DNA from: Latrodectus hesperus
Lineage: Eukaryota; Arthropoda; Arachnida; Araneae; Theridiidae
Reading direction: 5' to 3'
DNA: 64,000 bases
NCBI GenBank assembly: GCA_037975125.1
Contig: CM075854.1
Location: 69,153,261 to 69,217,260 of the forward strand
Both the position numbers and the translations under genes were made by a program. The notes beneath the pieces are model-generated. The model did no database searches. It was not told where the DNA came from and saw nothing but the letters and a program-made list of their open reading frames with translations. Shown here piece by piece: positions 12,578-25,890 of the stretch (its first letter is position 1; each line of letters starts with the position of its first letter).

Positions 12578-13299
12578 TTCTGAACCAATAAATGGTAGTG
12601 CAAATCTGAATATTAAAATATCAGTTTGGAAATCGGTAAAAATTTTGGAAAAATGCAGAACTCCTTATTTTTAATACAAATAGAAATGCAGATATATAAA
12701 AAGATCTGTATATTTACTCCATCAGCTACTATCAAAAAAAGACAACAAATTGTAATGTCAATTATTTCTCAGTTTTCTTAGAAAAAATCTAGAATACGAG
12801 AAACTTCTAACATGTATATACATAATCATATAGGAAAGAGTTACTATTTTTAATAAAAATCCTTATATTTAAATTTTTTATTATTATTTATTTATATATT
12901 CGAAAATTTCACCAATGATACAAAGAATGACAGTTGCAATACTAAATTTAACTTAAGTGGCTATGAGATATAAAATTTAAAACTGTAAATTGCAATTGTT
13001 TTCTAACTAAAAATATTTCAAATATTTTTCAATAAGTTATATTGAATTTTAGAAAAAAAAGCACAAGTTATCTGAAAATTGCTGTAACAATATAAGAATC
13101 ATCATTCCATTATACCTAATTATCATTTAGATCTTAATCAGAAATTTCCAGTGAAATTTCAAAATTTCTAGATTAAAACTTTAAATTAGTTTTTCATTAA
13201 TTACTATTTTTAGAGGTTTGGTTTTAAATTTATAACAAATGAGCTTATCTTAGACAAAGCATTTTACTGTAAGTTTTTTGCTTATCGTCTCATGATCAT
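12575..13299. other. AT-rich intergenic DNA
   Basis: Nothing recognised. Confidence 0.5.
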
Positions 13300-13446
13300 T
13301 TTATGCACACAGTGTGACTAATTAATCCATTTCAATTTAAAGTAGACTCTGAACCACTACAATTAACCAGGCACAGGTGGGATTCGAAACCACGATCAGT
13401 TGAATCGAAGGCAAGAGCACTAACCATTCGGTTACTTTCTCGGCTT
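13300..13446 (-). repeat. tRNA-derived SINE (family with GTGTGCA 3' end)
   Basis: On the minus strand the head begins GCCGAGAAAGTAACCGAATGG, a box A-like region, and contains GGTTTCGAATCCCACC, a good box B. The body follows with TTCAGAGTCTACTTTAAAT, GGATTAATTAGTCACAC and GTGTGCATAAA. The same order of head, GACTTTAAAT, CTAATTAG and GTGTGCAAAA occurs at 27395-27533, and more diverged at 50816-50997 and 53001-53137, which defines a repeated family. Confidence 0.75.
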
Positions 13447-15325
13447 TTACAAGAGACTTTTTTCTTAATAATATTCCACCAACGGATTTAATTAATGATT
13501 GAATTGTATTCGAACACTAAGTAGAAATGAAATATATATATGACTATTCAAACATATCCTTTACAGTTCAGAATAAATATTCAAATTAAGAATCTTTGAC
13601 ATATTTAAAAATTGGTATTTTTCACTTCATATTTCTCATTATTATGCTAAAATTGGATCAATGAACTAACTAAATTACTATTGCACAACGAAATACTCAG
13701 AGAATTGCACTTTTAGGTTCACTTGGTGAAAATGACGTAAAAAAATGAAGTTGTGTTAAAATAGCCCATTTCCTACAATTTTAAAATAAAGTAAAAATTT
13801 TGAAAATAAACTTATTTTGGGTTTTAGATAATAGTAAATTTTTAATGTGACATACTTAAGCAAACAGTAAAAGTAATAAATATATATTCATTATTAAAAC
13901 AATTTTATTATTTTTCAAATCATTTTTATATTAAAAAGAATGGTATTCAAACCAAATAATTAATTCCTAACAATACATTACCTTACGTTTAATGCATGTT
14001 TAATGATTAAAATTGATCGCTTTAACCACGCCTAAATTTAACCTTTTTTATTATTCAACACCATAATTTAACTTGTGATCATTCTGATGAATTCCGATTA
14101 TAAAAAATTATGCCATTCCATGCTGTTTTTTATAACAAAAGTTCAAAGATATTCAAAACATTAATTTTTAAACTTGCATTAACAGCAATCTTACTGTTTT
14201 CAGGGGAATACCTAACTTAAATGAAAACATGCAAAATAATTTAAAAAGTTTAATTTTGAAACAAAAAAAAAATAATAATGTTGCATAGTAAATTGTACAA
14301 AAAGATTTTCACTAAATTTCAAAATATATCTTAAAATTAATTTTTAGTACGCCTTAAGCAGATAATTGATAAAGGCAAACAACGAAAAAATCATTTTATT
14401 TTTCATGTATTTTTTATTCGTTTGTATTTCAATGCTTTGCATTCGTATAAGCCATTTAATGTATAACCGTGATTTAGTATTTAATAATTAAAAAAAACCG
14501 TAAATAAAATTAATGGACGGCTAGCTTATTTCTTAGTCTACAAACATCTATAAAGAATTGGTCTCAATGGCAGATAAATCTTCTTTTGTAGCTCCATGCC
14601 AATTTTTAACACTATAAGTTTGATGCGCAAAAAAAAAAAATCGTTAAAGAGATGTTAAATGATTCGAATGTTAAATTTATACCTTTTTAATTAAATTGTT
14701 ATGCATCTAATTAAATTAATATGAAAATTAATAGCGATGAACTATTATCATAATCTTTAACTATTAACTTGATGTATCATATTCTCAGAATTTCCATTTA
14801 ACTTTTTAGGATGAAAAATTTAATAAAATTGTTAATTATAATGAAGAATTAAATGTTCCGAACCATCAAAACATTGTTTTAAATTAATAATTGATTCATT
14901 TATTTATTCTTATGTCTATTATTTGTTTCCCTCTTTAAAGTAATTAATGGCGAATTCTATCAACGAAAAAAAATGGTATAACAAAATAAACAAGAATATA
15001 TTGCAACGTAAACTGGACGCCATTATGTAGTGCGCGAGTACAGTAAAAAAGTTTTAAAAACTTTTCGCACGGTACATACTTTATTATCGTATAATTATCA
15101 TTAAAATAAAAATAATGGTCTTTTCTAAAAGTTAAGAACTTTAGTAGATGTTGTAAATTATATAAAAAGTACGTTTTTGTAAGGAAAATTTTAGCATTAT
15201 CAGAAAATATGACTCAATTATTAGTAACGAACAGTACAACAATTAGTAAAGAAAGCAATGTACCATAAATTTTTTAATAAACTTTAAAAGATAAAGAACA
15301 AAAAATATATAATTTCATAGTAGGG
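13447..15325. other. AT-rich intergenic DNA
   Basis: Nothing recognised. Short A runs occur near 14265 and 14630. Confidence 0.5.
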
Positions 15326-15329
15326 AACG

Positions 15330-15495
15330 GCGTTCTTACCTACGAATTCAGTCTGACGAAACAACATTCTATTGAGAGGCTCATTTAAGATGTCCAGGCA
15401 AGAAATGCAGAAAAACCTTCAGGCGACAATTTCAGCGCGTTAATGCAGTTCCTCCTTTGTTCTTCACAGCAGCCAATGAAATGATGTAAAAAAAA
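15330..15495 (-). promoter_or_regulatory. Possible promoter plus non-coding first exon
   Basis: A GC-richer island in AT-rich DNA. On the minus strand it opens with TTTCATTGGCTGC (an inverted CCAAT box), continues through about 130 bases of balanced composition, and ends CGTAG|GTAAGA, a good 5' splice-site match with the GT at 15339-15338. No long frame is present. This is what a promoter and first untranslated exon can look like, but no downstream coding exon was identified. It could equally be an unrecognised transposon end. Confidence 0.2.
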
Positions 15496-16341
15496 GTGCT
15501 GATTTCGTAATTAGCTTTGTATTCAATGTTTTGACGACAAAATGTTAGGCATAACAATTTTTATACTAACAGAAAACAAAGTAGAACCGCGTTCCGAGTT
15601 AAAATATTAAGTTAGACAATAAATGGGGAAAAAAGAATATATGTTGTGATAAATTATACAAAATAGGATATTTTTCAAAAATATACAATTAAAACATTAC
15701 AATAATGGAAAAATATATTTTCAGTATTTTACTTTAAAATTTAAATTTCTCCATTTTTTACGCTGAACACTGCATTAAAAATTACAGGATGGTACTGATT
15801 CAAGTAGCTTGTGTTGCATTTAATCATATTTTAAGAATAAAAAGTCATTTTACTCTTAATAGTTTTCAGTGCTACAATTATGAAGGAAACTCTTATCAAT
15901 AAAAAGTTATTTTATTCTTAAGACAAGAGAGTAAAATGATTTTCTCATTTTTGAGGTGCTTCGATTTTTAACACAACTTTGATTTTTAAATTAAACTTGA
16001 TATTATTTGGATTTGGTGTAATTTGGTAAAGTTAAAGTAATTTTCTTTTATATAAATACACTTAAGCAAATGGTTCATAGATTATGGTCATAAGATTCGT
16101 AATAGCCATCAAATTTGAAAATTTCCAATAAGAAAACAATGCAACTTTTTACAGGAAATAATGAGTCATTTGGAAAACTAACCCTTAAAAATTTATTAAA
16201 AATCCACCATTTTTATTCAAAATGAAACAAGAATAACTTAAGAATACCTACAAAATAGAATGAATACAGAAAGAATTAAATAAAAACCAATATTCGAACA
16301 ATTTTACTTTTCTGTAATAAAATGATTTGGTTCAACTTTTG
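15496..16341. other. AT-rich intergenic DNA
   Basis: Nothing recognised. Confidence 0.5.
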
Positions 16342-16343
16342 TA

Positions 16344-17269
16344 CAGGGTGATCATAATAAAACTGCAAATTTAAAAACGCTGTAAAAAAAGAACCAATGG
16401 TCAGAAAGACCTGAAATTTCACCAGAATGTACTTCAAACAGGAGGATTTTGTTTGGCGTGGAAAAAAAATTAGGAAATAAAAAGTGGCCAATAGATGGCG
16501 CTGCACAGGCAGCTTTAGGTTAATTACATGAATTCTGACATGCACGATAATCAATTGTGGCTGTAAGCTGAACGTTAAACGAGTTGTGCTATTGTAAGTC
16601 AGGCAGATGTTGTGGAACTCTTGGTGTAAAGCCTATTCAGAGCGACAAGGTGGTGCCACATCGAATAGGAAAAAATCGGTTTTTAATTGCCCTGCGGCCA
16701 AAAACCGTAGAAAAAGCCAACCATGATTCGGATTTTAATTGTCCTTAGTCTTCTTCAAGAAATTTTCTATATGGTGTCCACCATTTTCTGTTAGGAGGTG
16801 TAAACGTATAACGGTATTTTCCACAGCAGCTTGATGTGTATCAGCGCTGATGTTGTTAACGTGCTGAGTAATGCGGCATTTCAAATCTGCTAAGGTGTCT
16901 AGTGGAGCACTGTACACAACATTTTTCCGAAATCTCCAGAACCAAAAGTCACAGGGAGTGATGTCCGGTGATCGTGGCGGCCAGGGAGTTGGAAAATGTT
17001 GGCTGATAATACGGTCATTTCCGAAATGGCGTTGCAACACCATCGAGAATTAATGGGAATTCAGGCTACTCAGCATTTTATACAAGACGTTAATTTGCAT
17101 ATAACCACCTGTGCAGCGCCATCTATAGGCCACTTTTTTCCCTAATTTTTTCCCACATCAAACAAAATCCCCCTGTTTGAAGTACATTCTGGTGAAATTT
17201 CAGGTCTTTCTGACCAGTGGTTCTTTTTTACAGCGTTTTTAAATTTGCAGTTTAATTATGATCACCCTG
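16344..17269 (-). mobile_element. Tc1/mariner-superfamily element with about 170-bp TIRs, internally deleted
   Basis: The left end CAGGGTGATCATAATAAAAC and the right end (reverse complement) CAGGGTGATCATAATTAAAC are flanked by TA on both sides (16342-16343 and 17270-17271), the target duplication of this superfamily. The inverted repeats continue inward for about 170 bp (to about 16511 and from about 17109) with only scattered differences, ending near GATGGCGCTGCACAGG. At 926 bp the element is too short for a full transposase, and it keeps only the C-terminal reading frame. Confidence 0.88.
16735..17043 (-). pseudogene. Transposase C-terminal fragment (Tc1/mariner superfamily)
   Basis: A 102-codon minus-strand frame beginning near 17043. 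It has PTPWPPRSPDITPCDFWFW, the block around the last catalytic acidic residue of IS630/Tc1/mariner DDE/D transposases (Ser-Pro-Asp-hydrophobic-Thr-Pro-x-Asp). This is followed by a charged C-terminal tail (LADLKCRITQHVNNI). The helix-turn-helix DNA-binding domain and the first two catalytic aspartates are absent, because only about 65 bp separate the frame from the right TIR. It is therefore an internal-deletion derivative that could only be moved in trans. The opposite-strand frame at 16871-17053 is a shadow. Confidence 0.75.
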
Positions 17270-17271
17270 TA

Positions 17272-18172
17272 TTTAGATTTAGAAATTTGACTATTTTTAA
17301 TAACTGACTATTTATTGGGTTCCTCTGCAAATGGAGAATATCTCCACCATCTCATACTCTATTTAATAGAAAGTTTATATTTTAAACTTTCAGTAAAATT
17401 AAGATACCTTCTTAACAAGTTGGTATGATTTACCTCAGAAATTTAAATATTTAAGAATAGAAAAACAAATTTTTTTATCATAAACTATTTTATTTCGAAT
17501 TAATTAAAACATTATTTCTGAAAACAAATTTTTAGTAACTATGAAGATAGTTTTCGTTTGACATTTTAAATAAATTTAGTTATTTTTAATATTTGAGAAT
17601 TTATTAAGATTAAATTTATTTTCAAATTTGCAGTGGCAATGTGTATTTTAGAATAGTTTATCGATTCTACAGATTAGTAGGAATAAAATGTTTCATTCAT
17701 AATATCAGTTTTTGGAAACAGTGCAAAATGCTTGAATAGTTGTATTTGAAATAGAAATTAAGTTAATTGAAAAGATTAAAACAAATAAACTGCTACAGAG
17801 ACAGTTCCATAAATTGAAAATAAAAAGTTTAAAAAATTGGTATGATATAATGCATTGCATCAATTATTAAATGTAATTTTGCAAAAACATTAAGTATTCA
17901 ATTAGAAATTTAGTTTTATCCTTTAAAACATAATTTACAGATCTTTTGTTTCAAAAGATAAAAGTAACTAAAAGTTAAATAAAAATTTAGGAAATTCAAA
18001 GAAGACAATTTTTGAAAATTTTAATCTACAATATCTGAAAACAAAAGTAATTTTTACAAAACAGGACATAGTTAATTTAAAAATACACAAAATAGTTGTT
18101 TTACAAAAATGCTGTACTTTTCCTTAAAATTTAATAACATTGTAACTATGTAATATAAATAACAATGCATTC
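17272..18172. other. AT-rich intergenic DNA
   Basis: Nothing recognised. Confidence 0.5.
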
Positions 18173-18173
18173 A

Positions 18174-18410
18174 CAGGCGTAGCGATGGGGGGAAAGGGGA
18201 GCTATACATTGGTCCCAGCTCACAAAGGGGTGCCACATCATTTCAAACAAACAAAATTTTCCAGAAAATTTCGATCTTACTTTGATCATAATATAATTTT
18301 TATTAGCAGAAATAAATTTTGCATTTCATAACTATTGTGCCATGTCTAGAAAAAAAAGTACGCTGGGGAAGAATCAGACTTGGAACAGAGAAGAAAATGA
18401 GGGAATAGTT
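18174..18410 (+). mobile_element. Putative hAT transposon 5' end
   Basis: It begins CAGGCGTAGCGATGGGGGG and then runs through a G/C-rich 60 bp (GGTCCCAGCTCACAAAGGGG), the usual look of hAT ends (CAGNGGCGTAGC). An ATG at 18343 opens a short Lys-rich frame (MSRKKSTLGKNQTWNREE) that resembles hAT transposase N-termini only in composition. A possible opposite end of the same type lies at 23712-23772, but their 8-bp flanks do not match. Confidence 0.4.
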
Positions 18411-19572
<1,162 letters not shown>

Positions 19573-20263
19573 AACCCTTGTACTTTTATTTCAGGCTTTT
19601 TTATATCCTTTTAGCCTAGTATCGCGTTATACTCGTCAGAAAATTCCTGCTGAAACATGTTTCCTTTTAGCGGTCCCCTTTGTCCAAAATATTGTGTCCG
19701 ACACCAGACTGACCTTCAAAGAAAGGGGGAAATTTTTTCACACAATATCATTGCAGTATACCGCGTAGAAAATCGAAATGAAGGGGATCGAGAACTAATT
19801 ACCGACACACAAATTCTAGGAAAATATAAACTTTCTTTCTTTTTTATTGTTCACATCGTTAGTATTTCATTTCTTCCCAAACACCGCTTGCTCGTAAGCA
19901 AAAATTTAAACTTTTGAAAGTCTGGAATTTTGACATTTAAAATATTATTGCCGTAAGATATATTTTCTGTCTGCTATGTATTCTTTTTATTTAAATATTT
20001 AATTCAGATTTTTGTCAAAATAAATACTTACTAACATATGCTTTCAGAGTTTTGAAATTTAAATATTAAATTACTTATTATTTAAAACTATTCATTCAAC
20101 ATAATTTATTTAATATTTAAATATTTCTTTTCTGGAAATATATACAACTTTTACTGCATTAGTAATTTTGTTGACTGTAAACTTGTACTGAAAAAAATTT
20201 GTGCTTTTTTTCAAATGGTAAAAGTTAAAAATGTTTTTTAAATACTTTTTATATTGTGAAAGT
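19573..20263. other. Unassigned; GC-richer first 330 bp
   Basis: 19580-19915 is richer in G and C than the surroundings and has an 86-codon frame at 19657-19917 without recognisable motifs. From 19920 on it is plain AT-rich DNA. I cannot assign a function. Confidence 0.35.
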
Positions 20264-20707
20264 CGGAAGCTTCTTGAGACATCCGGTCATTACTTCCTCT
20301 ACCCCTACCACCCTTTACGACCGGGGAGGAGAAGGGTGACACAAAGGCGAAGGAGTTTTTTTTTCTTTCTTTAGTTTAGTTTTGGAGTGGAATTCCTGCG
20401 GGGGTGCAGGACAGAGAAGACCTCGCCTTGTAACAAAAATGGCTATTTCTTAGGCTCCCGAAGCCTACTTAGATATGGCATTATTATGTATTATGCTCGT
20501 TGAGACGCCTGTCTCTTTTTGTCTAACTAACCAATTTGTTCGGCTTCTCAAGCCGTGTTATTAATAAGTGATTTGTTACTAGAGACATCAGTCTCGAAAC
20601 TAATGGTTACTTAATTGTTTGGGCTTCTTAAGCCTGATTTGTATGTGATTCTTCAGAGTATTTGAGACGCCAGTCTCTTATGAATATATTTATCGGCTTC
20701 CCAAGCC
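20264..20707. repeat. Array of alternating short hairpins (about 80-bp dimer unit)
   Basis: Two palindrome types alternate. Type A: TAGGCT-cccga-AGCCTA (20451-20467), CGGCTT-ctc-AAGCCG (20541-20555), GGCTT-ctt-AAGCC (20622-20634), CGGCTT-ccc-AAGCC (20694-20707). Type B: GAGAC-gcct-GTCTC (20502-20515), GAGAC-atca-GTCTC (20582-20595), GAGAC-gcca-GTCTC (20664-20677). Centres are about 40 bp apart. Stems are kept while loops and spacers vary. A further CCTGC-ggggg(t)-GCAGG stem lies at 20395-20410, and GAAGCTTC with a degenerate GAGACATCCGGTC lies at 20266-20288. No long frame crosses the block. I do not recognise the family: it could be a structured non-coding RNA, a transposon subterminal region or a satellite. 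Confidence 0.8.
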
Positions 20708-22254
20708 ATATTTGATTTTTAATGTATTTTGTGATGCTTAGATGATGCTTAGAAAATAAATTAAAAATTAGCATCTGACATAGTGTTATCGCATTCTTTC
20801 CTCAAAGACCTACACAATAGAAATTCTTTCATAACGGATTACCATTTCCGATTTAGAAGGAGGGAGAACGTTACTTATATGTTTTTTTTTAATTGTTTCT
20901 TTTTTGTATGCTTAAATATACAGAACATATTTTATAATTTTTTAGTTTAATTTATATAAAATAAATCTTTAACTTGAAAAATCCTTCAAGAAAATTATAA
21001 AGAAATTGGAGATATTTCTCATTCTTCATTGTAAAATTTAAAAAATTAAGATCGTCTTTAAATGATATACATTTATTGAAAGAAAAAAATTATGCCATTA
21101 AATAAATAGTACTTCCAAAGTGATTCTTAATAGAAATAAATTTTAATATTAATAAAAGTTAGCCTTTATTTTAATAATAAAATATATTTCTATATCTTAT
21201 AAAAAATTCTCTTCTAAAATAAACGATTCAGAAAATTTCGCTAAATAAAATTATGTGATACAATTTTTAAAATAATTTTTTATTATTTTAGCACTTGTGT
21301 AATAAGTAATCCTAATAATAATTTGAATCAATGAAAAACTTTAAAAAACAACATAGAGTTTATCGGTTTTGGGAAGAAAAATTATTAATATTATGTATAT
21401 TTTTCGGCTGAAAAATTTTGATTTTGTTAAATATACATAATTTTATTTGAATTTATGTGTGTTTTGAAAGAAATTTATTTTAATTTTTGATTCAAGAAAT
21501 TTGCAAAATGTTTTTGTTGTTTGTATTAACGTTTCGTAGCTTATTTGCATTTTGCATTAATAATGCTGTCGCATAATTTATTTGTCTAATGTGAAATCAG
21601 AAGACTAATGAACATAGATTTTCTAGTTTCGGAATCAGAAAAATTGGTTTATGGTATAAAAATGAAATATTCATAAGATGGCAATATTACATTTTTAAAA
21701 TTAAAATTTTTTACAATATAAATAATTTTGCTTTACATTAACGATCTGAATGATATAATTTAAGAAGCTATTTTAAATGCGAAATCTTCCATAAAGTTAA
21801 AGGTATTTTTTACTGTAATTTTTCTGAAACTAAAATATTCAGTTTAAGCTGTGGTAAATAAAATGTTTAAAAAGATATCGTCGTGAAAAATCTGGTTAGT
21901 TGACTCTAAATTAGGGTTGCCAAAACTTACCCAACTATTTTTTTGCAATAAATAGCTGAAGTTTGTGAGGTGAATAATATTTTAGAATATTTGAAAATTT
22001 GTTAAGATATAGATAGCACGGGTTCAATGCTTAATGAACATCAATTTGTAAAGTCTTTCATAAAGATGGTAAAGCACAATTAAATGGGAATAAAAAATTT
22101 TAATTGTTTAAGTTGGTTAACAAACTAGAAAAAATACATTAAAAATTTTAAGACATTTTAATGGAAATGTTAAATTATATATTAAAATTAATTTCCTTAA
22201 AAGTTAAAAATTAATGTATAAATAAATATCTCGACTTCCAAATTGTAATGTCAA
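20708..22254. other. AT-rich intergenic DNA
   Basis: Nothing recognised. Confidence 0.5.
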
Positions 22255-22498
22255 AGTCAAGGCCTACACACACAGTGCCCATACTTGTTTTCCTAACCGA
22301 GAGCCATTGGGTGTGAAGCATATGTCCCGGTTAGGTGGTCAGTCCAAAGTGAAGTCCCCTGTGCTTAGTTCCCAAGCATGCTTGGTACTCATGTTATCAA
22401 CCCACTGAAAGGTTGAGTCTACATTTGTCGAATATTGAACCTTGGACCTGCGCCTTCAGAACTCGAAGCGTTACCATTAAGCCACCGGGTTTATCACT
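22255..22498 (-). repeat. tRNA-derived SINE
   Basis: On the minus strand the head reads CCGGTGGCTTAATGGTAACGC (box A-like) with GGTTCAATATTCGAC as a decayed box B. The body follows with GACTCAACCTTTCAGTGGG, GAGTACCAAGCATGCTTGGG (a near palindrome) and CTAAGCACAGGGGACTTC. It sits head-to-head with the plus-strand SINE that starts 18 bp away. Confidence 0.65.
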
Positions 22499-22515
22499 TG
22501 TTAAAGTTTACGGTA

Positions 22516-22680
22516 GGCCGGGGTAGCTTAGTGTTAGTTAGGGCATCGGCCTTCCATCCTGTACCGCGAGGTTCGATTCCCACTGCCGCTAAGGATCCAC
22601 CGAGTACATGTAATGTACGTGCTCGTTAAATCTATGGAATCGAAAGTCCTGTCGTCCGTCGTTGAGCAACTACCATGATT
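22516..22680 (+). repeat. tRNA-derived SINE
   Basis: The head GGCCGGGGTAGCTTAGTG carries box A. GGTTCGATTCCCACTGCCG is a near-perfect box B. The body contains AAGGATCCACCGAGTACATG and GTACGTGCTCGTTAAATC. The SINE on the minus strand at 51762-52063 has a related head and the corresponding GAGGATCCATCATGTTCATT and GGCACGTTAAA body, so the two are copies of one family. Pol III-type internal promoter elements are inferred from these boxes. Confidence 0.75.
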
Positions 22681-23711
22681 GTAATAGTTTTGAAAATATT
22701 TCCTCCCCCTCCAGGTCAATGTCAAAATTTAGGGAGTGGATCCTGTGGTGGTGGTACCATCTATCGGAGGAATCTTAGAGCAAAGTCGTACTTTCACCTT
22801 TGTGATGCACTGGTTAAACGAAAGACGCACCCTACTGAATTAAATTCGTATATCCGTCGGCAGAATGAGCTTCGCTTGTCAAAGTGTCATAAGTAACAAC
22901 AAAAGTTTGGGTGAATTTTATCGTACAGATTTCAAAGGAACACAGAACTCTATATTTGTGACTGCAAGATATTACTCTGCAATAGAAAAGAAATTAAACC
23001 TAAAACTCCATTGGAACTTCAAGCTTCCTAATCACATACGCTGAAGATGTTTTCCCAAGTATGTGAATTGCCATTAGAATACATTTAACTATTTCTACAT
23101 CAACTGCAAGCTGTAAATTTCGGTCAGCAAATTAAAATTAATTTTGACTTATTTACGATCCACCATGAGAGAAAACCGTCTAAGTGATTTAACATTTTTA
23201 AGTATTGAAAAAAAAAAATTTTGAAATAATCAACATTGATGAAACAATTGATCAATTCGATTTAACAAAGGCAAGAAAAATGAGTATAGTCTATTAAATT
23301 AGATTCCAAATATTTGCATCTACTTACTTCTATAATATATATTGAATTATTTTCTGTTTAAAAATTTTTGTTTTTTAAAATAATTATGTTAGTATATGAA
23401 ATAAATAGTATCTTTTAATTAATTTTAAATCATGTAAGTCCAATTATTCTTTTGACAGTTTTCCACATCCATTATAAGTTTTTATTTTAAACTAGAATTG
23501 AATTTTATTTCAAATTTAAATCTTAGATTGTGATTTTAAATTAATAGATTTTCGATTATTTGATAGTAAATTCAACATTCCGTTATTATTTGCAATATAT
23601 ATACTTATACAAGTATACTTTATACAAGTATACTTTATCTATTATATATATTATAACATATTCTTATTACTTAATATATTTTATCGCCATATTTATTTTG
23701 AATTACTATTT
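22681..23711. other. Unassigned, partly GC-richer
   Basis: 22690-22900 is of mixed composition (GGTGGTGGTACCATCTATCGG) and may be the 3' part of the preceding SINE. The 73-codon frame at 22675-22896 has no recognisable domain. The rest is AT-rich. Confidence 0.35.
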
Positions 23712-23772
23712 TTTCAAAGGGGCTCCAAAAAATGTACATTACCCGGGCGCAATTATGCTCACTATGCCACTG
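23712..23772 (-). mobile_element. Putative hAT transposon end
   Basis: On the minus strand it reads CAGTGGCATAGTGAGCATAA, then GCGCCCGGGTAATG and GGAGCCCC. The CAGTGGC-TAG start plus a GCCCGGG block is typical of hAT ends. No attached transposase is recognised. Confidence 0.4.
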
Positions 23773-24358
23773 ATTGGAACAACAGCATTCTTCGGAAAGG
23801 AAGATTTTTGGTCTGGTCTAACAACTACTGAAGAAAAGAGATATTTGAATCTAATTTGTCAGCGTAGGTACTAATGAGTTTTCTAGTTACTGTACCGTAT
23901 GATACATAAAACTCAGTCTCTGTTTACGAAGCTCTCTCTATAAGAACATATTATAGATATTTTAAGAAAAGCTGTACAACGGCTTCAAGTTTTTGGACTA
24001 TATGATATAAATTGTCTATACATTGTACTGAAAAGTTTTAATAATTTAACACATATTTTTTTATATTAAAAGGTTTGTAAAAATGTTAATTCAATTGAAA
24101 CGATTGTGTAAAAAGTATCTTAATATCTAAGAAAATCTCAAAGTTCTTAGAAGTCATTGTTAAAGACTTAAAATTTAAAAAATAAATACTTATTTCAATA
24201 AAATTTATGAAAATTTTCCTTCAAATCCAAACTGTATTTAACCAAGCAATTTTAATACTCGGTTAAAATTCATTTATTAAAACTTTTTAAACTTTTTCGA
24301 AAAAAATGATGTCTACATTTAAAACATAATTAAAATCTATACAGAATAAACTGTAAGA
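23773..24358. other. AT-rich intergenic DNA
   Basis: Nothing recognised. Confidence 0.5.
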
Positions 24359-24387
24359 TTATATATATATATATATATATATATATA
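24359..24387. repeat. Short (TA)n microsatellite
   Basis: About 14 TA units. Confidence 0.95.
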
Positions 24388-25600
24388 AGCATTGGATAGC
24401 TGTAATCCTTAAGAGTCTAAGATTTAATGAAGAAAAGTTATTTTAAAATGAGAATGCGTTTAATATAACGCTTCTAATAAATACTATTGTGAAATATCTT
24501 CAATTCTTATTAAACCAACCTTTTCTTCAGAGCCTGAAGATAATTCAATATTACAAGCTGACAATCAGAATGTTTTTCGTAAAATATGCAGTTTTACATC
24601 TCATAATTTGTTTTACAGTTATATAAAATTAAAAATGTTACTAATTATATTTAAAGATTTGTATTGAAATTACATTGGAATAAAACTACAAAAAAGATCT
24701 TTTTATGAAAAATTTTTTTTCGTCATAAGTATAACTTAACTTTAAAGATTAATGATGAAAATTTAGAATTTGCAGCTATAATACGTAAGATATTCATTTT
24801 ATAGTGATTTTATTTTCAAATATTAAATAAATACAACAACAGTTGCAAATTTACAGTAATTAATTTAATATAATTATACATTGCAGCATTCGTTATCATG
24901 ATTCTTAATAATTATGTTCATAACTTAACAACAATAGTACTTTTTATATCAACACAAATTTTATAAATGGCTTTCTACAAGAAGTGATGCAATTTCTTTA
25001 TTGCAGTACATCAAATACATTTTTAGGAGTCTAAAATTATTACATTAAAATTATTATTTTAATATAATCAACTATTTATCATTTAAAATAATTAAAATTT
25101 ATTTATATACATTAATTTTAATACAATTAGGATAATGCTTTTTCGGTAAATAAAAAAGATTATAATGTCAAAAACTATTTTTACAATGTATAAATTCTTA
25201 TAGTAAAGGTCAAATTTTTTCGAATAATACGTAAGCTTCTTCTTTTAATTTTTTTTAATTTATAAAAATTGACTCCCGAAATTTGATATTAAATTTAAAA
25301 TATTTCATACTTGCTTTGATATGCGAGTATAATTTCAAATTTCTAAAAAAATGCTTCAGTTTAATAAAAATTTCGCCAAAATTCATAAAAAATATAAAGG
25401 CTGCAGTACATAAGATAAATAAAATGCCTCCACAATATTGGCATAAAATGTATTTTTAAAAATTTCCATTTTTATAAATGTTTTAATCTTTTTTAAAGTG
25501 AAATATATTATTCATGCATCCGCTTTACAATAAACTTTCCTTCGTCAATGCGGAGAACTGAAAAGGATACATTCTTAGTTGCTAATCAACGCAACGGTCC
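24388..25600. other. AT-rich intergenic DNA
   Basis: Nothing recognised. Confidence 0.5.
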
Positions 25601-25639
25601 AAGTGAAAGCTTGTAATGTGTTCCCGAGAAAACTCAGCG

Positions 25640-25890
25640 TCAATGTTAGAAGCCAAAACAACGTAATAACGACTTTAAAATTCCGTTCCGAAACAACGAT
25701 AACGGCTTTAAAAGTTCCGGAAGTTCCAAAATAGCGATATAATGGCTTTAAAGATACAAAACAACGAAAACAGCTTTAAAGTTTCGGAAGTTACAAAATA
25801 ACGTAATGTAGAAACGTTCCATAATACCATAACGACTTTGAGAAGTTAACCAATACCGGAACGATTTCAGCAGTTACGAAAAAGAAAAAA
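25640..25890. repeat. Degenerate minisatellite
   Basis: A theme of AAACAACGATAACGGCTTTAA followed by AGTTCCGGAAGTTCC recurs five to six times with unit lengths of roughly 30-40 bp (for example AACAACGTAATAACGACTTT, AACAACGATAACGGCTTT, AACAACGAAAACAGCTTT). The array ends in an A-rich run and AACGTTATC. Confidence 0.7.

Noticed and set aside
22516..22590. A functional tRNA gene
   Set aside because: Boxes A and B are present but the acceptor and anticodon stems do not pair and a SINE body follows; only 34135-34206 folds as a true tRNA.
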